DNA of 23,407 nt from CAYWBI01 sp964456445 (GTDB lineage: Bacteria; Calditrichota; Calditrichia; Calditrichales; J004): contig CAYWBI010000046.1 in assembly GCA_964456445.1 (NCBI GenBank), positions 1 through 23,407 of the forward strand, given 5' to 3'. Made by a program: the position numbers and the translations under genes. This document shows positions 17,464-23,407 of this stretch, one piece after another (position 1 is the stretch's first letter; every line of letters starts with the position of its first letter). The notes under the pieces were generated by a model, which did no database searches, was not told the DNA's origin, and was given only the letters and a program-made list of their open reading frames with translations.

Positions 17464-18774
17464 ATGTTAAAAATCATCCTTCTAATATTTTGCTGCTCAT
17501 TGCTTTCATACGCTCAGGAATTTAAAGAGCAAAAGGATTTGCTCCCTATTAAATCCCGTTATGGATTTGATGTGCCCCGGCAGCCGGCGGTCAACTTTAA
17601 TTATTTTATTGATGCCCCGGACAAGCAAAACCCCGTTCTCAGGTTAGCCGTTGCGGTGCAAAACGACTATCTGCAATACACACGGACCGACAGCAATTTT
17701 GTAGCCCGTTTTCAGATTAGTTTTACGTTGGTTCATAATAAAGAGACCCTTCTTACACAAACCTGGCAGGAGACCACGCAAACAACTGATTTTAAAACCA
17801 CCAATTCACGCAGGGGATTTCAACATAGACATTATACGGTACGTTTCAATAAGATTGATTTTGCTGATCTGGCCAATGACGCCAGCGGTTCCGCGCTTAT
17901 CGAGGTACGCGACCTTTCATCAAGCCGGGTTTATCGTTCACGCAGGCCTTTTCATGCCGGTATAGTATCCGCGGAAGGAAAGTTTTCCCGTACGGAGATC
18001 ACCTTCCTGGCCGACTCTCAATGGGTTGGCAATACGCCCCTGCCCCTAAGCGAGACCTATAACACCCTGGATATCAACAGCCCATATTCGGTGTTTTGCC
18101 GCGCCCATTTTAATGGCTTTGACAGCGTGCGCGTGCATTTCGGCTTATGGGCGGTTACTTCAAAAAAAGATACATTAATCGAAAAGCATTCGTTGTACCT
18201 TGCCGCAAACGATAAAGACCTGCCCCTGTTGTACCCCTTGCCTTTTAAACAATTAGACGAGGGGACCTATGCCATTCGCATCATCTATATGGATAAGAAG
18301 GGGAAAGAACTTACCCGTCAGATTCAAAAATTTTATATCCGTTGGTTTTTAAAACCACTCTATCTTTTCCGGGTTGATCTGGCCATCCGGCCCATGTCAT
18401 ATCTCCTATCCAAAAAAGAAATCGCCTATACAAAATCCCTAAGTCTCCCCGGCCTGCAAAAATGGTTTGGCGAGTGGTGGAAAAAACGCGACCCTACGCC
18501 ACAAACTTCTTATAATGAATTATTGCATGAATATTTTGCCCGCGTTTCACAAGCTGTGGTCCGGTATTCCAATCGTTTTAAGGAAGGATGGGAAACGGAT
18601 CGCGGGATGGTCTTTCTGCTTTATGGCAAACCGGATAAAATCGAAAATGGAAAATATACATCCAAATCCCCACCATATCTTATCTGGCATTACAAAAAAA
18701 TCGGAAAAGATTTTACTTTTGTAGATCAGGAGCGCAAGGGTTTGTTCCAACTTATTGATAAAAAGGAAAAATAA
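17464..18774 (+). CDS. GWxTD-domain secreted protein
   Basis: 436 residues. MLKIILLIFCCSLLSYAQ is a signal peptide, so the protein acts outside the inner membrane. The middle part is beta-strand-rich without a family I can name. The C-terminus holds the GWxTD motif: G375-W-E-T-D379, followed by RGMVFLLYGKPDKIE and YLIWHYKKIGKDFTFVDQ. Proteins with this domain (TIGR04514) occur in Calditrichota, KSB1, Ignavibacteria and relatives and have no established function. The next gene begins 2 bp after its stop, so they are probably cotranscribed. CAGGAGAA precedes the start. Confidence 0.85.
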   Translation: MLKIILLIFCCSLLSYAQEFKEQKDLLPIKSRYGFDVPRQPAVNFNYFIDAPDKQNPVLRLAVAVQNDYLQYTRTDSNFVARFQISFTLVHNKETLLTQTWQETTQTTDFKTTNSRRGFQHRHYTVRFNKIDFADLANDASGSALIEVRDLSSSRVYRSRRPFHAGIVSAEGKFSRTEITFLADSQWVGNTPLPLSETYNTLDINSPYSVFCRAHFNGFDSVRVHFGLWAVTSKKDTLIEKHSLYLAANDKDLPLLYPLPFKQLDEGTYAIRIIYMDKKGKELTRQIQKFYIRWFLKPLYLFRVDLAIRPMSYLLSKKEIAYTKSLSLPGLQKWFGEWWKKRDPTPQTSYNELLHEYFARVSQAVVRYSNRFKEGWETDRGMVFLLYGKPDKIENGKYTSKSPPYLIWHYKKIGKDFTFVDQERKGLFQLIDKKEK

Positions 18775-18776
18775 AC

Positions 18777-19781
18777 ATGTCTAAAATCCGTGTAGCCGTT
18801 ATCGGTGTTGGTCACTTAGGAAAAATTCACGCAAAATTATACAAAGACGTACAAGACGCCGAGCTATGTGGAATTTATGACGCCGATGAAAAACAAGCCG
18901 CCGAAGTGGCCCGCGTTCTTGAAGTTCCAGCCTATGGTTCCATAAAGGAATTATTGGATGAAGTTGACGCGGTAAATATTGTTACGCCCACCATCAGCCA
19001 TCACTCTATTGCCCTGCAGGCCATGCAGGCAGGTTGTGATGTTTTTTTGGAAAAACCTATCACCCGCAGTGAGTCCGAGGCCCGCGAACTTTTGGATTAT
19101 GCACAGAAGAACGGGCGCATTATCCAGGTTGGTCATATCGAACGCTTTAACCCTGCCCTGCAATCCCTGAAGGAGATTGAAGTACGGCCTATTTTTATCG
19201 AGGCGCATCGTCTGGCCTCTTTTAACCCGCGCGGTACGGATGTGGCCGTGATCCTGGATTTGATGATCCATGACATCGATCTGATCCTGCATCTCGTAAA
19301 AAGTAAACCAAGCCATGTTTCCGCCAGCGGCGTAGGTGTTATCTCACCTACAATCGATATTGCCAATGCCCGTATCGAATTTGAAAATGGCTGTGTGGCC
19401 AACATTACCGCCAGCCGGATTTCAGCAAAAAAAATGCGTAAAATGCGTATCTTCCAAAAGAACGCATATATCTCGCTTGATTTTAACGACGGGCTGACAG
19501 AATTATTCTACATCCCACAAAAAGATGGCCCGGTCCTGGCCAATGAGGGGCTGGCCTATTCGCTTGGGCAGATTGACGCGGGTAGTGAAAAGAAGGAAAT
19601 TAAATACACACGTATCAATCCACCCAAAATAAATCCCCTGCTGGATGAATTACGTTCATTTACGAACTCAGTAAAAAACAACTTGCCCCCTGCCGTATCC
19701 GCCCAGGATGGCTTACGGGCCCTGGAACTGGCGAATATCATACTTGGCAAAATTGAAGCACACAAACACAAGTCAGGATAA
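18777..19781 (+). CDS. Gfo/Idh/MocA-family oxidoreductase
   Basis: 334 residues. An N-terminal Rossmann fold begins with VAVIGVGHLGKIHAKL (GxGxxG at 10-15), and the catalytic-lysine motif E92-K93-P94 follows in FLEKPITRSES. VGHIERFNPALQSL and LDLMIHDIDLIL are shared with sugar-nucleotide dehydrogenases such as GnnA-like UDP-GlcNAc 3-dehydrogenases. It likely oxidises a sugar or sugar nucleotide with NAD(P); the substrate is not certain. It lies 2 bp after the GWxTD gene and 3 bp before the next start, in an apparent operon. Confidence 0.88.
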   Translation: MSKIRVAVIGVGHLGKIHAKLYKDVQDAELCGIYDADEKQAAEVARVLEVPAYGSIKELLDEVDAVNIVTPTISHHSIALQAMQAGCDVFLEKPITRSESEARELLDYAQKNGRIIQVGHIERFNPALQSLKEIEVRPIFIEAHRLASFNPRGTDVAVILDLMIHDIDLILHLVKSKPSHVSASGVGVISPTIDIANARIEFENGCVANITASRISAKKMRKMRIFQKNAYISLDFNDGLTELFYIPQKDGPVLANEGLAYSLGQIDAGSEKKEIKYTRINPPKINPLLDELRSFTNSVKNNLPPAVSAQDGLRALELANIILGKIEAHKHKSG

Positions 19782-19784
19782 CCC

Positions 19785-20945
19785 ATGACACTCCGGTATT
19801 ATCAAGACCCGTATTGCAGCGCGTTTGAAACCATGGTCAGTCACCATGTCCTGGAGAATGATTTTCTGTGGGTGTCCCTGGAAGAAAGCATCATTTACCC
19901 CGGAGGCGGCGGGCAGGCAATGGACAAGGCTTTTATTAACGGAGCGGAGGTCCAGGCCATAAAAAAAGCCGGATCAAATGTGATGTATGCCGTGGATTCA
20001 ACATTAAAGCTGGCGATTTGGAACCCGGTTAAAATACAAATCAATAGGGCGTTTAGATTATATAATATGCAACAACATTCCGGCCAACATCTTATGTCGG
20101 CTGTATTTGATGACAAAGGGTATAAAACGGTTTCCGCCCATCTCGGTGAAGAATATACGGCCATCGAAGTAAGTGGCGGAACGCCGACACAAACCGAGCT
20201 GATCTCACTTGAAGACCGTTGCAATGATTTGATCCGTTCCACCCTGCCAATAAAAACGTATTTTGTTGATAAAAAAGAGGCCCGCCAACTTCCACTGCGT
20301 AAACCCGCGGGGGATTTGGAGCAGATAAGGATCGTACAAATTGGAATGGTGGACTATTCTGCCTGTGCGGGTACCCACGTAACCAACAGCGCTGAAATCG
20401 GGCTGATTAAAATTATTGGTATGGAGAATATTCGCGGGCATGTCCGCATCAAAGCCAAAATCGGCCGGGCGGCGATGGATTATATCGCTCAGTTACAGCA
20501 AAGCGTATCTGCGCTTCAACAAATACTGGATGTTCCCGCAGAGGTCATGCCCACAATTGTTCAAAAACAATTGGATGAAAAATCTGCGCTCCATAAAGAA
20601 AACAAAAAACTGCATCTCGCCCTGGCCCAGGAACAGGCCGCAAAATTAAACGCCGATCATCCAGGGGGTATTATTACGGCACAGATAAATGACCCTGAGC
20701 AGGCCCGACAGATAAGCAGCCTTTTGTCCCAAACCCATCGACGGGATGCTTTACTGTTGGCGGAAAATCGGTTTTTCTTTTCACGCGCTGTGGGTTCCAA
20801 TTTTGATTTTGGGACATTTATGAAAAGCAAGGGGACTGATTTCAGCATGCGAGGTGGAGGGCCGGAAGATTTTGTACAAGGCGTGTTTGACAGCAAAAGC
20901 GCAAAGTCATTGCTGCAAGCCATTTCGGACTTTTATAGCACATAG
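19785..20945 (+). CDS. Alanyl-tRNA editing protein, AlaX type with DHHA1 domain
   Basis: 386 residues. This free-standing relative of the AlaRS editing and C-terminal domains hydrolyses mischarged Ser- or Gly-tRNA(Ala) in the cytoplasm. The zinc-binding editing site is complete: H98-x3-H102 in QHSGQHLMSA, and C194 and H198 in CAGTHVTN. YPGGGGQAMD near residue 39 is the N-terminal glycine-rich motif. A helical linker follows, and the C-terminus has a DHHA1-like RGGGPEDFVQG, so it is the long AlaX form. It starts 3 bp after the oxidoreductase gene. Confidence 0.9.
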   Translation: MTLRYYQDPYCSAFETMVSHHVLENDFLWVSLEESIIYPGGGGQAMDKAFINGAEVQAIKKAGSNVMYAVDSTLKLAIWNPVKIQINRAFRLYNMQQHSGQHLMSAVFDDKGYKTVSAHLGEEYTAIEVSGGTPTQTELISLEDRCNDLIRSTLPIKTYFVDKKEARQLPLRKPAGDLEQIRIVQIGMVDYSACAGTHVTNSAEIGLIKIIGMENIRGHVRIKAKIGRAAMDYIAQLQQSVSALQQILDVPAEVMPTIVQKQLDEKSALHKENKKLHLALAQEQAAKLNADHPGGIITAQINDPEQARQISSLLSQTHRRDALLLAENRFFFSRAVGSNFDFGTFMKSKGTDFSMRGGGPEDFVQGVFDSKSAKSLLQAISDFYST

Positions 20946-21393
20946 GAAAAATATTTAACATCCGGCCCGGCTTTACCACATCTTATGGGACAGCCAATAA
21001 TATTATTCAGGCATTTTTAATCCGTCCACTAAAGCGGATGGCAATTGAGCTTCAGATGTTTGGTTGTTTTATGAAATCCAAAACCAACACCGAACATCGA
21101 TCAACGATTGAAGATTTATGATTTGCCAGGAACGCGACGTTCTAAAATCAAAAATCAGTGTTCCTTGTTCGTATATCAAGAACTTGTGAACTGGCACGAT
21201 TCCACTTTTCCCCAACGGGGAAAAATAGCAAAGCGAAGGGCAGCGCCCTGGTAAAATCAGGGTAATAATAATAAACCCTGAAAGGGTTTTATAAAGTGTT
21301 CCGACCGGGATTTGTTTTGGGCTAAAGCCCATAATTTTATTATGGCGTTTTGTCTCCCCCTACCTGATTTCTATGACTTTGTCAAATGTCATT
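20946..21393. other. Intergenic region with palindromic repeats next to IS debris
   Basis: 448 bp without a credible gene. The left part (20946-21200) shows only a short hairpin, ATCCG/CGGAT near 21020-21040. The right part holds the hairpin cluster described separately. ATGAC/GTCAT arms at about 21372-21391 may mark the 3' edge of the IS110 remnant. Confidence 0.45.
21206..21331. repeat. Cluster of five short palindromes (REP-like intergenic repeat)
   Basis: Perfect small hairpins follow one another: TTTTCCCC/GGGGAAAA with 3-nt loop (21206-21224), AGGGC/GCCCT with loop AGC (21237-21249), CCCTG/CAGGG (21246-21262), AAACCC/GGGTTT with loop TGAAA (21273-21289) and TGGGC/GCCCA with loop TAAA (21318-21331). 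Similar GGGCTAAAGCCC-type modules are dispersed between genes in many FCB genomes. Whether this copy is one of a family needs a genome-wide search. Confidence 0.55.
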
Positions 21394-21717
21394 TTATGCG
21401 AATTTTGGATGTTTAGACACATAGTTATCCACATAAGGTTGACCGGTACGAATGACTGCACACATTATTTTAAGTAATTTGTTGCATGTGTTGTTAATTA
21501 TAATTCTTTTTGATTTTCCCTGAGCTGTTTTAAGAAATGCATATATCATAAAAGAACTATTATGGGCAATAACAGATCGTGAAGCCAAATGCAACAATTT
21601 GCGCATCCGGGCAGGGCCATATTTTGCAGATGTTGGTTTTCTGTATATTGAAGAACCACTCTGAAATTGATATGGGCATATACCAAGAAAAGCGGCCGCT
21701 TTTCCTGTTTTCGCCAA
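21394..21717 (-). pseudogene. IS110-family transposase, C-terminal remnant
   Basis: About 107 codons on the minus strand end at TAA 21394. AAAFLGICPYQFQSGSSIY, PTSAKYGPARMRKLLHLAS, GKSKRIIINNTCNKLLKIM and VIRTGQPYVDNY match the Transposase_20 (PF02371) C-terminal domain of IS110/IS902-type recombinases. The N-terminal DEDD catalytic domain is absent and no continuation is found beyond the neighbouring element. Homology starts at about 21705; the first codons overlap the inverted repeat of that element. Not functional. Confidence 0.8.
21701..21716. repeat. Terminal inverted repeat, left
   Basis: TTTCCTGTTTTCGCCA, perfectly complementary to 23329-23344. It lies 11 bp beyond the transposase stop (21727). 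Confidence 0.75.
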
Positions 21718-21726
21718 TGGGACACC

Positions 21727-23248
21727 CTAAACATTTTTCATTACTATTTGATATAATTCAGATTGCTTCTCATCCATTTTTAATAATTTAGATTTGGTAT
21801 GATTTGATTCTGGTAATGTGTAAGTTATCTCATACATATTGTGCGTTAATTCTTTTGCTTTTTCCAACGATAAATTTGATTTTTCTTTATAAAGTATTCT
21901 TTCAAGTTCCTTGTAAATAGTATATGCAGCAAAGGATATACAAATATGGGCTTCTATTCTGCTTTATAACCTGTGATAAATCGGGCGTATTCTTAAATCA
22001 GTTTTTGACATTCTGAAAGCCTTCTCGATATGCCATAAATGAGCATAATTCTCAATAATTTGTTTACGAGATAACTTTGAGTTTGTGATATATCCTTTTA
22101 AGCCGTCCCATTGTTTGTCTTTATTGTATTTTTCATAATCAATTTCTATGGAAACTTTTCCGTCTAATTTTAAATATTTGTTGTAACCTCTGTTGTTCAT
22201 GTTTGATTTGGTCAGTTTACCGGAACTTATTCTTTTTTCAAGCCGCTTTAGTCCACGTTCTCTGTTATGTGCATCTTTTCTTGCCCGTTTATCAGAATAG
22301 CTTATTATGAGCCTTGTCGTTTCGTTTTTTTTGATACTTCTGGTTTGACCGTTTTTTAATTTTATTTCTAAAATTTTTTCTTTAACAAAATCCGTTTCGT
22401 TTTTTATTCGTGACCCTATTATGTACTCGTACTGCCTTTGCTCTAATGCTTCTATATTTGATTTTGATAAAAGTCCTGAATCGGCAACAACAATCGGCTT
22501 TCCAAGATTAAATTTCTTACTGACCGTCTCTAAAAATGGTATTAAAGTATGTCCTTCGTAAATATTGCCTTTGAAAATATCATAGCCAATAGGATATCCT
22601 CCTAAGCCAACCAATAAACCTAAATATATTTGTGGATTACTATGTTTACCGTCTTTTGAAAAACCTGTCTTTCGAAGGTCATCTTCATCGCTTGCCTCAA
22701 AATAAAGTGTAGTCATATCGTAGAAAACTACGCTGATATTTCCGTTTAAAACCGTTTTTGTGCTTAAAACCTATTTGTTCAACCTTGTCTTTTAATTTGT
22801 TGTTCAGTTTGTCTAAAAAACGATAAACGCTGCTTGTAGATATGCTAATGCCTTGATAACGATGTAAGTATTCAGTTGTCTTTAATTTACTCAAAGGAAA
22901 TGCCAAGCGTGATATAACCAGATGCCTGAATAAATCCTCTTTTATTTCATTAAAACCGATTTTATCATATATTTTCCCAAAAATAAGTTCAGGGCCTACT
23001 ACCCTAATATTTGCATTGCTCAATGTATCAAAAATATGATCTATTATAGCATCCGTTTCAGATAAAAATAATTTAGGCTGTAAACTCAAACGTTCAATTT
23101 CTTGTTTTCCCAACAACCACAATATTTGAACCTCTATTTTGGTTTTGCCGCTTCCTATCGTCTTTAAGACTTTGTATTTCCCCCTTGTTTTTAAAATGAT
23201 TTGTACGGAAACACTGCCTGATTTATTCTGCTTTTTGCGTAAAAACAT
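21727..23248 (-). pseudogene. IS1634-family transposase with frameshift and nonsense codon
   Basis: Two minus-strand frames (23275-22697 and 22716-21964) plus a continuation to TAG 21727 give about 506 codons of a DDE transposase. The likely start is ATG 23248 (MFLRKKQNKSGS, typical for the family). The frame shifts by +1 between about 22760 and 22745. The DDE core is in the second frame: FYDMTTLYFEASDEDDLRKTG (written here as two runs, FYDMTTLYFE and ASDEDDLRKTG), VVADSGLLSKSNIEAL and LWHIEKAFRMSKTDLRIRP. TAA at 21964-21966 replaces an expected Lys in HRL-x-SRIEAH, and the same frame then runs on for 78 codons (SRIEAHICISFAAYTIYKEL onward). At least two lesions make it inactive. Confidence 0.85.
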
Positions 23249-23328
23249 AGGCAAATATAGGCACGGGACACCCATTTCCCAAAATCAACCCTTATAAATA
23301 AAGGGTTTATGAGCTTTTTGAAAAGGGG

Positions 23329-23344
23329 TGGCGAAAACAGGAAA
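23329..23344. repeat. Terminal inverted repeat, right
   Basis: TGGCGAAAACAGGAAA, the exact complement of the left end, about 80 bp upstream of the transposase start. Confidence 0.75.
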
Positions 23345-23407
23345 GGTTTATTTTTTTGGTTCTCTTGGTAAATCTATGGGTAAATAGTTGAAAAAAGAGC
23401 ATCAATC

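Larger units (their letters stand above)
21701..23344 (-). mobile_element. IS1634/IS4-type insertion sequence, decayed
   Basis: 1644 bp bounded by perfect 16-bp terminal inverted repeats and filled by one transposase pseudogene on the minus strand. GGGACACCC occurs in the same orientation just inside both ends (21719-21727 and 23264-23272). A 7-bp hairpin AACCCTT/AAGGGTT lies at 23287-23307. It is visibly AT-richer than the host genes. I found no target-site duplication, which in IS1634 relatives can be long and variable. The 63 bp beyond the right end (23345-23407) show no IS110 sequence and no gene. Confidence 0.75.

Noticed and set aside
21069..21332. 87-codon minus-strand ORF
   Set aside because: It lies wholly in the palindromic repeat region; translated hairpin repeats often give such false ORFs.
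21687..21704. 18-bp perfect palindrome centred on GCGGCCGC
   Set aside because: It is explained by the coding of the IS110 stretch GKAAAFL and partly overlaps the inverted repeat; no separate function is indicated.
22697..22760. Programmed frameshifting in the transposase
   Set aside because: The needed shift is +1, whereas IS elements normally use -1 slippage; with the later nonsense codon, simple decay is more likely.

Overview
The window looks like a chromosomal stretch of a Gram-negative bacterium of the FCB group. Calditrichota, KSB1 or a related lineage fits best. Three clues support this: a secreted protein with a type IX secretion (T9SS) type A sorting tail, a GWxTD-domain protein typical of these phyla, and an IS1634-type transposase close to Bacteroidota versions. 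The assignment is by family inference only. Most genes look mid-GC; the right end (about 21.4-23.4 kb) is clearly more AT-rich and carries insertion-sequence debris.

Layout. (1) 1-1260, minus: 5' part of an OPT-family transporter gene running off the left edge. (2) 1583-8771, plus: a surface-glycan locus with a LegB-type sugar-nucleotide 4,6-dehydratase, a sugar-1-phosphate nucleotidyltransferase, an Rmd-like 4-reductase, a GT4 glycosyltransferase, a Wzx-type flippase, a SAM methyltransferase and a GT2 glycosyltransferase. The first three could form a short pathway to an activated 6-deoxy sugar; the rest would assemble, modify and flip the glycan. (3) 9010-9831: lgt, lipoprotein maturation. 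(4) 10011-12870: a large secreted T9SS-tailed protein gene broken by two one-base frameshifts. (5) 12898-14381: an insert carrying a Fic-domain gene, bracketed by a 117-bp direct repeat (116/117 identical) made from the 3' end of the T9SS gene and its downstream flank. (6) 14496-15182: a DprA-like Rossmann protein gene that reads well only if two compensating one-base indels are allowed. (7) 15218-17125, minus: NhaC-type Na+/H+ antiporter with a signal peptide and an extra periplasmic domain. (8) 17464-20945, plus: GWxTD protein, Gfo/Idh/MocA oxidoreductase and an AlaX-type alanyl-tRNA editing protein, tightly packed. (9) 20946-23407: intergenic palindromic repeats, a 3' remnant of an IS110-family transposase, and a decayed IS1634/IS4-type element with 16-bp terminal inverted repeats.

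The strongest candidate for something new is the Fic insert. It has its own extended -10 promoter, two different perfect 9-bp dyads between promoter and start codon, and an exact re-creation of the interrupted gene's 3' end, which resembles site-specific or homologous integration although no integrase is visible. Frameshifts in several genes could be biological decay or residual assembly indels; raw reads would decide.
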